Shown here piece by piece: positions 11,305 to 22,466 of a stretch of DNA of 64,000 bases; position 1 is the first letter of the stretch; the number at the start of each line of letters is the position of its first letter. Source of the DNA: Hymenochaete sp. R1 (lineage: Eukaryota > Basidiomycota > Agaricomycetes > Hymenochaetales > Hymenochaetaceae); contig JAFREE010000026.1 in assembly GCA_019400425.1 (NCBI GenBank), positions 1-64,000 on the forward strand. Reading direction: 5' to 3'. Both the position numbers and the translations under genes were made by a program. Under the pieces are notes generated by a model. The model was not told where the DNA came from. It ran no database searches and saw only the letters and a list, made by a program, of their open reading frames with translations.

Positions 11305-11790
11305 GAACATTAATGTTGAAATCCAATATGAGTTATCGTGGTTTCCAACAGAAAGTTGTCTCAGCGTTTGTTGCGAGAGCTGTGGGGCGAAGATGTCATG
11401 GGTGAGACTTGACGCAGCGTGGGAAACTAAGAGAACAGCAAAAGCGAAATAAGCGCCGATTGCCGGTTTCGGGCGCGTCGGGCGCTGGCTAGAGGGACCC
11501 TCTTCAGGTCGATTTTGCCTCGGAACGGAAAGTGTTCCAGAAAGATGAGGATCAGATTGGACCGCGAAAATATACTCCAGATTCCTTGTTGGAACCTCCT
11601 GTGTTGGGTTTCTTATCCGCTCCCTCGGCGGAATCGCGCACCCCCCTGTAACACGAGGGCTTGCTTTTGCTCCCCCGCACATTTAGCTTTTGCTTCTTGT
11701 CCTCGATCATCACACCTGTGCTTTGTACCATACTCCTCTGTTCTACACCTTCAGCCCGTTCTTATTGCGAGGCTTGTGACTTCCGCAGGG
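11305..11790. other. Intergenic, promoter side of DUF6534 gene
   Basis: No gene is recognised. The minus-strand open frame here has no family features and runs across the CofD 3' end. Pyrimidine-rich tracts (about 11,640-11,760) precede the next start codon, as is common in fungal promoters. Confidence 0.5.
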
Positions 11791-14354
11791 ATGGCGTCAG
11801 GCGCAATAGATCTCGGTGACACCTTTGGTGAGGCGGTTCAAGAGACAGTCGTTTAAAGTGAAAACTAACAAATCTGCTGCTTCAAGGCATTGCATATGTC
11901 GGAGGGATGATCGCAATGTTGTTCGTCTGACAATGATCGTACTACTGACTTGAGACACGAAGCTGAAATCATATCCAGCTTATATGGGATCACTACGCTG
12001 CAGGTAAACCCTTACAACTCATTTATCTCACCGCATTTTTAACGGATGACAACATAGAGCTATCTATACTACATGTACTACCCAAGGGACTCTATTCGGA
12101 TGAAGTTGCTCGTATGTCTGCTATACATTTGAAGCTATTCTATCGGCTGACGTATTGTTTAGGTTGCTACCGTCTGGTATGTCTCTGAAGGCTCTAACAA
12201 ATAGACGGGACTCACACTTTCATCAGGACTTTGGAGAGTCTGCAAATCATATTCGGTGCAGTATTATTATATCTGGGCCTTTGACTACCTCTGACATCTC
12301 CTTCAGTTTGCCATGCTTTATATAGCTATCTTGTAAGAGCTCTTCTCGATTGTGTCTTAATTGTGGATCCAACTCAGTCGAATACTATAGGTATTAAATT
12401 ATGCAAACCCGATAGCTCTGTTGTCGGGCACCTGGTGAGTCTGCCACGCAAGCCCTTTGCTACCAGAGTCTCTAACGTCGAATCCAATTGTAGGTCATTA
12501 TACGTGAGGCTCATTTTTGCGCGGTCTACCCTTTCTCTAACGCTTTCTCGGTCAAGACTTCAATCCTGTGCAATGTGCGTGGTACCTTCTTTATCCAACG
12601 CTACTTATCTATCTCTAATCATTGAATTCCAGGTCCTTATATCCGCACTTGTACAAATGTGAGCAACTCTTTTCGAAGAAGGCACGAGCACATAACATAT
12701 CAACTCAACCAACAGATTCTTCTGTTACCAAATTCATTCCTTGTCATCGCAAAAGTGGTGGCTCACTATCATCATTGTCGGTCCTTGTCCTTGTCTGATG
12801 AACACATTTGCTGATATCTTCTCTCCAACAAAGGGTGTTGCTATCGTCGCGCATTTAGGTGAGTCGTAGACATCCTGCATGAGAATCTTCCGTCTAATCC
12901 GTTTGTTCAAGCGTTTGGCATCTTAACAGTATCTTATTCGTTAGTGATTCCTTCTTGCGTTTCACACCGGGGATCTAACATCCTTTCTTAGTTTTATAGA
13001 GAAGAAGTTCAGTAAGCTCCCAGACTTTACGGTGAGCCCGGCTAGTCGTTCGATATCAGTCTCTGTTGACCTAGTTTACGGTATCTACAGTACATCGCTA
13101 TACTTCCTTTTGCGATCACTGCGATTTTCCCGGATGTCATTATCGCCGCATCTCTCTGCTACTATGTGCAGGCAGGCAAATCGATGTTGCACGGGTATGC
13201 TCAAATTCTTGTTGCACAGCTCTCGAGTTTTGACCCATTCCCCTGTGGACTAGGACCAACTCAATACTCAACTCCTTAATTATATATGCCATCAACCGCT
13301 GCCTTTTAACTTCGCGAGTCTTTTTCACTTCTAAAGGCGTTGACCCCAGAGCTGACGTCCTCTTACAGAATCACAGCTATTCTTGAAGTCGTACTCGTAT
13401 GTCCCTTTTCCTTCTTACCTCTCATGTAGATGGTGTCCTAACCGATGACTAGTTCAAGGCGTTGCCCGGGTCCTTCTACTTCCTCGCCGCGGACTTTTGT
13501 ATCGGAAAACGTTCGTGTTTTGAATTTTCTTTCCATCTCTCACTTTAAAGCGGATCTAACTCATTTTCCCAAATCCAGTGTACGCAAACTCGTTCCTCGC
13601 AACGTATGTCTATTTATTCCTCCATCCTTCACACTTCCCATTTTAACTCCCCATCTCCTCTGTTTAGGCTTAACTCCCGCAAGGTCCTCCGCGCAAAAGC
13701 CTCCTCACATACGAATACGACTTCCACATCCTCTTCCTTCGTATTCTCTACCGCTTCCTCCACTAGAGAAGATTCCGACACCCATGACCGCAGAATCTCT
13801 CGAAGTGTCACAAAAGGAGGGAACGGAAGTGGAAAAGGATTCAGGGTCCGAGATCGAGAGAGGGATAGAGTGAGGGGTGGAGCAGGAGCAGGAGGTGTGA
13901 ACACAGCAGCTGAAGAGACGCGTGCGCGGTTCTCGACCATCATCGACGTCTCCGAGGACATCTCCTTCGCGCAGACGCAGACGCGTTCCGGATTAGGGTC
14001 TGGGTCTGGGTCAGATTTGGATTTGGAAAGCGGGGCCGGGACTGGTTTGAGTACTGGTGCGGGATGTGATAAAAGGCCGATGATAGGGAGTGTGAAACGA
14101 AGTGGGGATGTGGAGATGGTTGATTTGTCGGGGGCATGGCCTCCCCAGTGTATGGGCCGGTTGATAGGAGAGAACGGAGATGAGCTAGCGTCTGAGGATA
14201 TCAAGAGAGAGTTGGATGAATCTTGGAGTGTGAGTCTTGATCTGTGCACGTTTTCACTTTCGAATTTGTGTGCTTACTTTTAATGGTTGCATAGGACGGG
14301 CACGACACAAGCATTTCAAAATCGGACGTGAAGAACGATGCAGTCACTGATTAG
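11791..14354 (+). CDS. DUF6534-family seven-helix membrane protein
   Basis: This is an uncharacterised membrane family expanded in Agaricomycetes. The start at 11791 gives MASGAIDLGDTFG. The second exon carries the first hydrophobic segment (GGMIAMFLYGITTLQ). Further blocks are SYLYYMYYPRDSIRMKLL, IIFVCHALYSYL, NYANPIALLSGTW, VLISALVQIFFCYQIHSLS, WWLTIII, a late helix ending VIIAASLCYYVQ, and a conserved C-terminal stretch FKALPGSFYFLAADFCIGKLYANSFLATLNSRK. These appear only after splicing about a dozen short introns. Exon 12163-12176 is only 14 nt, and its phase is right (V-A-T-V-W). The C-terminal tail (about 13,700-14,350) is cytosolic in character: Ser/Arg-rich, then Gly/Ser/Asp repeats near 14,000, ending after a last intron at about 14,230-14,295. 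Confidence 0.82.
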
Positions 14355-14620
14355 CTTGTGCGATATCGGCTGTTAGATTATTTTAGGCCATTAAATGCAC
14401 ATGCGGGCTGGGAGCCATAGGAGTAGAGCGTGCCGGTCGATGTTTGCAATGGACATAAAACAATACACTACGTAAATTATAGTTATATGCGAACTCCACG
14501 GTTCTGGATTCCAATGCGATGAATAATTGCTGGTACTAGTTATTATATTGACATATATTGCGCCATGCTTTGAAGGAGAAAGACAGATGTAATTAGGGTA
14601 ATCCTTCATTCAATGTACAA

Positions 14621-15560
14621 TCAAAGAACATACGGCGAATCTTCTTTTTTCTGTTCCTTCGGGTGCAATCTCTTTTCCAATTTCTCAAATTCCTCCAACG
14701 CAATCCTCTCTTCCTGATCTATCACTTGTTCAACGCCCTTCACTTCCGGAATATAATGCACCATCATCCGCTCAATCCCCGTCTTTAGCGTCACCGTACT
14801 CGACGAGCATCCCCTACAGCTCCCCTTCAGCTTCAACTTCACGATCCCATCATCTGTAAACCCGCAATACTCGATATCCCCACCGTCCTCCATGATCGCA
14901 GGCCTCACCCTCGTCTGTAACAGCTCCTTAATCATCGCGACCGTATCGGTGTCCGAATCTAATATACGCGTGTCCTGGGGCCCCGCCGCTTCTCTATCCT
15001 CCGCACTTCGGAAAAGTGGCTGGCCAGAAGAGAAGTGTTCCATGAGAAGCGAATACACCTCTGGTTTGACGACGGACCAGGGGACATCAACGTCTTTGGA
15101 GACGGTGACGAAGTCGGGACCGTAGAAGACGGCGCGGACACCGGAGATGCCGAGGAGGCGGAGGGCGAGAGGGGAGGCGAGGGCTGCACGGGTGTCGAGG
15201 AACTCTGCGGAGCTGTCGGGAAGGACGTCTACGCCAGGGATGAACTTGAGGGAGTCATCGTTTGGAGTGGATTCGGTTTGAATGAACATGGAGCGCGCTG
15301 GAATGGACAAGACATGAGATAAATAGATTGCCTTACGGTCAATGTAATGGGAACGTACAGAGGCGAGGTGCACTCTTCTGCATTGCAGGAACAGTTAACC
15401 TCGATGACGACGCCGAGGTAATGGACGGGGCCCATCCAGCAGCTAATGAAGACGCGTTCCGACTGGCTAACGCCCGTCTGGTAGTACTCGGCACATTTTT
15501 CAAGGCAACTCTGGAGCTTGAAGCTCGTAGAGATGAGGTGGCTGCTCTGAGTGCAGACAT
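14621..15560 (-). CDS. NFU1: NFU1-type mitochondrial Fe-S cluster carrier
   Basis: NFU1 delivers [4Fe-4S] clusters to mitochondrial targets such as lipoyl synthase and complex II. Exon 1 (15560-15359) codes for an Arg/Ser/Ala-rich presequence without acidic residues (MSALRAATSSLRASSSR). Exon 2 (15297-14621) begins SRSMFIQTES, giving 292 residues in all. The Nfu N-domain spans roughly residues 70-165 (SPLALRLLGISGVRAVFYG, then SVVKPEVYSLLMEHF). The NifU-like C-domain follows with RPAIMEDGGDIEY and the cluster-binding CRGC motif in LKGSCRGCSSSTVTLK. The C-terminus is Lys/Glu-rich. The gene is divergent from the DUF7704 gene, and ISA1 lies 1.4 kb away on the same strand. Confidence 0.95.
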
Positions 15561-15865
15561 GATGGTCGGAAAGCAAGAAGTGAAAGTAATGAATTCAAGC
15601 CAGCAGCCGCTTCAAGAATTTCGGAGTTAGTCAGCGTTTCTCATTGGCTAGCTTGACTCCGTGTCGATCAATGACGTCGATCTTCCGTTTCGCCGAGGCC
15701 AATTGCATTGCAGCAAGCAGCAAGTCTCACGGAGTCGACTGCCAGTGGGACCTCATCAACTCTTACTTGAGCTTATTTTTTTTTACTTCACGATCCGGCA
15801 GTTCAACCTTAATTCAAGATACTGTCAGAGTACCGAGATATAGGAATAGTCTTGGGATACTGAAA
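15561..15865. promoter_or_regulatory. Shared divergent upstream region (NFU1 / DUF7704)
   Basis: About 305 bp separates the two divergent start codons and must hold both promoters. A T-rich tract lies near 15,775-15,785. No specific binding site can be named from sequence alone. Confidence 0.45.
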
Positions 15866-16764
15866 ATGGCAGACTTTCCCGCTTTACCAGGCTTCTACCG
15901 CCTTCTCCTTCTTCACATCGAGCCAGGTGTGTCCCTCTGTTATTGTATATAACTCACAAGTTATTTACTTTTACTTTATAAATTTACTTTATGGGAAACA
16001 AATAGTGTCAACGATAACACCAGCTCTCCTCGCCTGGATCTACCCGGGTGCAGAATGGTTCTACAAAGAGCTCATCCCGATCCCAGCTAGCGCACCTCTC
16101 ACTTCAGGCTCAGGCACCTTCGACGCGGGGAGCAACATGGCTGTATGGCAGTTGTGTAACTGTATGTCATTTGCCTTTGCTCTTGTATAATATCAATGTT
16201 GTGTTCATGGGGTGTATATTGACCTTGCGTTTTGTGTTTGGGTTGAACCAGGTTATTTGCTGCTTGGCCTCATTTCGAGTCTTGTCTTTCGCGCAATCCG
16301 GGATGCGTTGCCCCATGACCCCGCTGCGCAGGAGAGGATTCTAGGAGCAAGCCTCTTAGCACTTGCTATCGCTGATGTAGGATTTTGTCTTTATGCTTTA
16401 CCCCTTGTGTCTGATATCAACTCCGTATTTTTTTGTATTTGATTGGTCAGGTCACACAGTAAGCTATTCATCCAGATTATATTGCACCCAGCCTTACGAT
16501 ATCTTATAGCATCACTGCTACCTTTGTTGGTCTTCCGCCTGCCGTCCGAACAGACATTTGGTCATGGAACAGTATGACGCACGGTAGCATCACGTTTGTC
16601 GTAGTCTTATTAAGCACGCGGTATGCATTTCTGCTATCTCCGAAAATCCACACGAATTGCTGATTATCCATTTTGAAATCATATACTGTAGCATCGCGTG
16701 GTTTCTTGGTATCGGTCGGAGGAGATACTACTTCGGTCAAAAGATAATCAAGAAAACACAATGA
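15866..16764 (+). CDS. DUF7704-like small membrane protein with an 8-nt microexon
   Basis: The start at 15866 gives MADFPALPGFYRLLLLHIEPV, the pattern with which this fungal four-helix family begins. Hydrophobic segments follow: TITPALLAWIYP, MAVWQLCNCYLLLGLISSLVF, GASLLALAIADV, SITFVVVLLSTRIAWFLGIG. The tail is basic (GRRRYYFGQKIIKKTQ). Six exons are supported by phase. The fourth is the 8-nt GTCACACA at 16451-16458, flanked by TCAG and GTAAGC; it supplies V-T-H in the conserved ADVTHI turn. The family has no known function; I am confident of a membrane protein and moderately confident of the family name. Confidence 0.75.
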
Positions 16765-16960
16765 CGTGAAGGAGCGTATGGGCGAGGTATTATCAGAGGA
16801 TTGAAAATGGATTTCATGGGGGTTGAGTGCAGTACATTTCTAGAGAGATTAAATGTATGAAAATGTAAGGATACAGATACATACGTTGAGAAAGGTGTGA
16901 ATGTGCCAGAATAAGAACAAGAGAAGGGGAAGGGTCCTCAAGGGAGGAAGGTGGGAAGGA

Positions 16961-17923
16961 CTAAATGTTAAAGGATTCCCCACACCCACACGCATCTTTC
17001 ACGTTCGGGTTCTTGAACGCGAACTTTGCACTGAAATCGAAGTATGTCAGCAATCTGCTTTCCGGAGAACATAACGAATCAAACAGGGCGGCGCACCTAA
17101 GCCGATCCTCAACCCAATCCATTTCGCTCCCAATAATACTAAACAACGCCTTGCTGTCAATCAACACCTTCACCCCATCCTGCTCGACAACCTCGTCAAA
17201 TGTTCCCGGCTTTTCGACATAATCGAGATGGTACGACATCCCAGCGCAACCTTTGTTCCGTACACCAATGCGGAGTAACTGGGGGTGAGGGCCGGAGAGG
17301 AGGGAACGGATGCGGGAGATTGCGGAGGGGGTCTGGAACGTTGAGGCGTGGATGTTTAGTACCCGTTCAAGGTTTGGTGTGTGGTAAGTACAGAGAAAGA
17401 CACTCACAAGTGATAAAGCGGCCTTCCTCCCAACGAGTCGAGGTTTGGGTTTCTCCGCTTGCGGGGGTTTGGGTGGTCGGGCAGCTACCTGTGGCGAAGC
17501 CGCGTCGGCGGACAGTCTCCGGGTATCCTTCTGTGGTTGGGAGCTGGGTGATGTTGCTGTAGAAGACGAGGGATTTGGTGAAGATGCCGGTGATAATGAT
17601 GAAGAAGAAGACGACGCGGAAGAAGGGTCTTCGGGGATGACCATCGGTGTTCTGTCCTTTACCAATCCTTCAAATTTGGATGAAGAGGCGATTGGTGGTT
17701 GGGTCTGATCGCGGGAATGCGACGACGAGACGTATAGGCGTGCATTCCTCGATGATTTCAGACGAATTAAGGGCTGCTCGACCGCCCACTGTCGTCTTGC
17801 GGACTGCGAAGCAGCGAAGTGACTGTAGCTGTGCGCAGTACCCGCATTGAGAGCCCGGGGAAGTCGCGCGAGTGAGTTCCTGCACGCCATCGTTGACGAC
17901 ATCTTCCTTCGCGAACAGGACAC
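16961..17923 (-). CDS. ISA1: ISA1 A-type Fe-S cluster assembly protein
   Basis: Mitochondrial A-type scaffold needed with Isa2 and Iba57 for [4Fe-4S] assembly. In-frame Mets at 17923, 17902 and 17890 all precede an Arg-rich presequence (RNSLARLPRALNAG). The long linker (about residues 50-145) is Ser/Pro-rich and not part of the family core. The core starts KAALSL|TPSAISRIRSLL across the first intron (about 17,335-17,409) and holds the first cluster ligand in RNKGCAGMSYHLDYV. The paired ligands are in the C-terminal DACGCGESF, joined by an intron at about 17,031-17,094 after WVEDRL. The CGCGESF ending and NPNVKD match Isa1/ISCA1 rather than Isa2. The core is typical in length; the protein is long because of the linker. 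Confidence 0.94.
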   Translation of the reverse strand: MSCSRRKMSSTMACRNSLARLPRALNAGTAHSYSHFAASQSARRQWAVEQPLIRLKSSRNARLYVSSSHSRDQTQPPIASSSKFEGLVKDRTPMVIPEDPSSASSSSSSLSPASSPNPSSSTATSPSSQPQKDTRRLSADAASPQVAARPPKPPQAEKPKPRLVGRKAALSLVSVFLCTYHTPNLERVLNIHASTFQTPSAISRIRSLLSGPHPQLLRIGVRNKGCAGMSYHLDYVEKPGTFDEVVEQDGVKVLIDSKALFSIIGSEMDWVEDRLRCAALFDSLCSPESRLLTYFDFSAKFAFKNPNVKDACGCGESFNI

Positions 17924-18660
17924 TGCCGAAGGAGTATTTAAGCAGCAAAGAGCAAGACTTTGTCCGGCGGGGACGTTAATCAGCGCGTTGGGTAGATGAT
18001 GGTGACAATGACAAGGAAGACCTTGAATCGTGAGGTTTGCTTAGTGGAGTGACTTGCGCTTGATTACGTCAGACCTTGCTTATGTCAGTTACTGCGGGCC
18101 AATCAAGTGCCGGGCGTTTGTATTATTTTTTTCTTCAAAAAATTAGTTACCTCGACTATGTATAAGGCAACTTAGCCGTCTATAGCCATAGCGCCCTTGT
18201 CTGTGAGTGAGTGAGGATAGGTGCATTATATCATGTTATTTCTTCGGGCTCTAGCGTTGCAAGTCCGGCCCTGCAACTAGGTCGGATTCGATCAATGGCA
18301 AGCGTCGATGTAAGTGGTATCAATATTGACATCAAGTCCAAACTAGTCGTATAGTCTTAGCGTAACATTACGAGTACAGACTGTCGGGGAAGTAGAGTCT
18401 GGATCATCAGCCTCAGAGCGTGAGTGATGGCTTGCATCTTGCTTTGATTGCTCTATCGATCTAAGCCAACAATTGGTCAACATGAAAATGTCGTCTAAGG
18501 GAATAATCGAGAGGATGCGGATTCTGTCGTTCGAGAAAATGATAAACGGAAAGGGGTCATAGCACCATCGCAGTGGGATTAAGCAACTCAATGGCCCGAG
18601 ATATCATATCAGATAAAGAATCCAGCTTACTCAACTATGTAGAAGTGGAACCGTATGGAA
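17924..18660. other. Intergenic
   Basis: There is no supportable gene. A-rich and T-rich patches near 18,120-18,150. The minus-strand reading SKLDSLSDMISRAIELL near 18,550-18,620 could be an alternative last exon of the small gene at 18661-19257. Confidence 0.4.
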
Positions 18661-19257
18661 CTATATTGTCTTGATATCAATATGCAACAGTTCAATTGCA
18701 CCAACGTGTTGCAGCCTATCGGCATCACGATGCAACTCGAGATGCACAGCTGACAGTTTTCGGAGTATAGGTTGTGTATATGAATATACGGGAGAGAAGG
18801 CGCACGGTTCCGAATGGCGGCCCTCCGTCCAAAGCGCATGTTAAGCAATCTATTCTTACCCGCATCATCTGATCATTTTGCAGTTGATTCCTCCAGATCC
18901 TCTCCTGAGAGTCCATCGAGAGATTTCTTCTAGTATGGGCAGCAAATTGGGCGCAAGAGCGAGGCAGATGTGCCGAATGAAGCGCCTTATCTACACCGGA
19001 ACGCAGCGCATCTGCCTCGACCAATACTTCTTTGATCATCTCCGTCGCATTCAAATTCAAGGTTTGAGGTGTCCCAGGGAGTGGAGTATGCAGGCTTCGG
19101 TCCAGAACAGACTAGCGAGCGACGAATAGTAGTGAGAGTCTGCATTTGAATACGATTTTGGTGTTCCCAGGCTAGAAGGATGGCATACAGTGACGCCAGA
19201 GATGGTCGACAGGTTAACGCAAGGTTGAAGGACAGTGTGACCCAAAATTAGTAGCAT
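18661..19257 (-). CDS. Small unrecognised protein (~131 residues), three exons
   Basis: Three minus-strand segments, 19257-19189, 19111-18860 and 18735-18661, join at GT-AG sites, all phase 0, into 131 codons plus stop. The central exon is strongly gene-like (ATEMIKEVLVEADALRSGVD, then RNQLQNDQMMR), and the third continues LHRDADRLQHVGAIELL. The product is soluble, charged and predicted helical, of the size of small kinetochore or Mediator-type subunits, but I see no diagnostic motif and assign no function. The first exon is the weakest part; a different last exon near 18,560-18,620 is possible. Confidence 0.4.
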
Positions 19258-19575
19258 CCGAAGCTTTCGTTCATTGGATTGAATTTGACTGGCGATAGAT
19301 GTCCGTTGACCGTGGGCTTGTTAGTGCCTCATGACGGTAAGAAAGAAGCCGATGTTTTACGTTGAAACGCACTCTATTATATTCGTCACAACATGTCACA
19401 GCAATGCGTGACACTAAATGGAGGCAAGCTGTTTGGAATCTGGCTCTCATGCTTTTATACATCTCTCCTCCCCCTTCCGCTCGATTCTCTTACCCTCCTG
19501 CCTCCATCTCCCACACCTAATCTCGCAACGCTGCCGCCGTGCATTTTTGAGCCTTAATTTGGTCTCTGACAACCT

Positions 19576-21610
19576 ATGGTAAAGCTCATAACTTGTTGAA
19601 TGCGAACAAAAAGTATGGTACTGATGCGGTACACAGGTATATGTCAACTCCAAGAAATATGCTTGGTAAGTGAACTGTGCATCTTTTAAAGATACTAGCT
19701 AAATATCCCATCCCACAACAGCGAGTCTTGCATAAAAGGCCACCGCTCGTCAAACTGTCATCACAATGACCGTCCGCTGTTTGAGATAAAGAAAAAGGGG
19801 CGGCCTGTATCGCAGTGCGACAAGTGCCGTGAAGCTCGCAAGTCGAGAAAGATACATGCAAAGTGTACATGCGACTCGGAAGAGCTTTTAGACAATACAG
19901 CACATGATCCCGGGCTAAGAGAGGCCGCTACGAAGAAAGGTGAGCGTTGGAGTGCAGTGGTCTCCGGACTAGCCAGCTAAAAGCTCTCACTGCAGTATTA
20001 CCGGGGAAGCGTTTCATGCCTTCTGTACCCTCGCTACCCAACGGTCTTAAGGATGTTCTTCCTCATTCAAGTACCGTGAATGACAGAGGTACCTTGAAAA
20101 GACCTGGTAGGTGTCATGGACATAATAAACGTAACCATGCTAATTCGATATCCCTTGTATAGTCGATGCGCTGTTGAATCCATGCCAATGCGACGACTCA
20201 CTTTCGTGTAATTGCGGTGGAACAAGAGGGCAGCGCGCCTATCATTTTGCGTCACGATCAAAGCCAGTTGACTTCAATGATGGGCTGTCTGCTCTAGCTC
20301 TCGTCGCGTCATGCTGTTCTCCTTCACCATCCTCTTTGGCTAAAACCGCTACTATGCAAACAGCATCTGCTCAACCGACTGCTACGCATGTCGCGAAGTC
20401 TTCTGTATCAGAGAACAAACATTTGAAGGGAAAACGGAAGCGCTCTCTTTCACCTCCAGCGCCACTATACAAATCACAGCTACATCGTCTATCAATTCAT
20501 TCCCATTCACACCGCCGTTCGGAACCAGCTTCGACTCTCAATTCTCAATACACTCCCACGCCGATATCGAGGCCTCACGTAAAACTCACGCAACCAGGAA
20601 CGACGGTATCATATGTGGACCCGCCGCATGTGCCCGTCCCTGCAACGACCTCGACCGTGAGCTGTTGTTGCGGCGCCCGATGCGAATGTGTCGGATGCAA
20701 GCTACATAATGCCCTTCAAGCCGGTAGTGGCGCTTCGTCGCCGGATAGGTCATGGGTTGATGTTGACGATGACAACTCACAAGCAGGCCCGTCGACAGCG
20801 ATGCAGTGGTCGGCCAGCGCATCTGGGACTGCCACCTCGTCGAGATTGGGAGCTTCGCCTGTTAGAGCACGGTCGACGGTCCACGCTCGCGCGCATGAGC
20901 GTGAACATGGGCACTCGGGCGAAGGTTGCGGACCGGATTGCCCCACGTGCGTTGACTACGAGGGAAGCATTGAATTGCCGTCGTTAGGCAGTTTACCGGG
21001 TTATGCACATGTACCTCGTCAAGTTCCACCTTCTTTCCTCAAGGAGTACTTCGAGAGGTCGAACGGAGCTGGGAGTCGAGATAACGCTGGTATTTGTGTC
21101 GGTACTTCTACATCTACTTCTCACCAACGAGCACGATCAAGTACGATTACGTACACCACACACCTTCCAACTCACGGTTCTCCCTTCCCTTTTGAATGGC
21201 CTTCCACTTCCGCTTCCACATTTGCTGGTCCAGGCACAAGATCAGTCTCTTCGTGCTATACGTACGATCAACACCGACCCTTAGGAATCGTCGACGAACG
21301 TTTCCCCACCGCTCCTCCGAAACTAGAGGAATGTTGCAGCGGTCGATGTGGGTGTCGGGATGCGTGTCGATGCGGGGAGAAATGTGATGGGTGTTGTCTG
21401 GAGGATGTGGATGTGGAGAGTGAAGAGGGTAGCGAGGAGAGGGATGGACGGGGTCATGTTGAAGATGTGATTAGGGACGAAGGAACTCGACAAAGGATGA
21501 CGAGGTCTCCTTCTGTGAGTTATACGAGACAGAGAGAGATGGAGGTGCAGGCTCGAGAAGGAGAGCCGTCAGTGCAGATTCCTCAAAGGAGTTGCTGCAG
21601 TGGTCATTAG
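19576..21610 (+). CDS. Copper-fist transcription factor (ACE1/CUF1 type)
   Basis: Copper-fist regulators bind DNA when Cu(I) or zinc orders the N-terminal fist, and control copper uptake, detoxification or copper enzymes. The ATG at 19576 is followed at once by an intron (19579-19637), so the first exon codes only Met; exon 2 starts VYVNSKKYAC. After a second intron comes ESCIKGHRSSNCHHNDRP, giving C-x2-C-x8-C-x-H, then KKKGRPVSQCDKCREARKSRK with the minor-groove GRP motif and CTC. Further introns lie near 19,940, 20,105-20,160. The long last exon is Ser/Pro/His-rich with three Cys clusters (CCCGARCECVGC near 20,664; CCSGRCGCRDACRCGEKC near 21,330; CCSGH at the end), like the copper-sensing clusters of Ace1/Mac1 proteins. 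Confidence 0.92.
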
Positions 21611-22466
21611 TGTTTTGTCCCTTCAACTTCGCCTTTTTCTTTCCTTTCACCTTGCTCTCTTTCTGTATATCATTTATCCCGGGTGGTCTCACCCCGACCG
21701 AGTCATCCTTCCACTCTGTTCCTTGTATTTTCTTGTGATTTCTGCTCTTCACTCTTCAAGCCACTTTCACGTTTCGAACTTCCACTCCGTCTTCTCGTTT
21801 TTACTTTCCATCTTGTCTCAGGAATGTTCTCAACCTCCGACGATCATTCGCTCCCAAACATCTATTTCATTCGGGTCCTTGGTGCTATCGATTCCATCTT
21901 GTATCTTGTGTATAATAAGCCCCAAACGAAGCGCCGTATCCGATCACAACGAAGTGCTTTCTTGGCTATTATATGTTTACAGCCGTGTCCCCTATTTGTC
22001 TCACCTCTGGGTCTCGTCGCCACAAAATCGACACGAAGCCGGAAATAATAAAAGGATAACATCGTAGAAGTTACCGTAGGGGCTCGGATAGGGACATGTT
22101 CTAGTTAATACACGCGGATAGGAAAGCAGGGAGCTGAGTAAGGAGTGTTGAATCTGAGAGGAACAAAACAGGAAGGAAAAGCTCATTGTAGATTACATCT
22201 CTCAAAGAAAATTGATATGGGGAGTTGGTATTTTATACGTTTGTTTGGGAAGGCTTGAAGAAAGAGTAAGGAACGCGGGACCCGTTTCAAACAATCACAA
22301 ATCAAAGCAAAAGCCAAAAGCAGAGGTGAACTTGAGGGGAAGAAACCAGTTGAAAGGACGAGAAGAATCGATCCGGTGATGTTTGGGGTATGTTATCAAA
22401 CGCTGGGAAATGACGACAATGATTAGTGTTAGTGGTATGGATAAAAGATTCTGTATGATTGGGAAC
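21611..22466. other. Convergent 3' region between copper-fist gene and E2
   Basis: About 850 bp lie between two convergent stop codons. CT-rich sequence (21,610-21,800) follows the copper-fist stop and reads open in several frames with low-complexity Phe/Ser/Leu content; it is probably 3' UTR. No gene is recognised. Confidence 0.5.
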
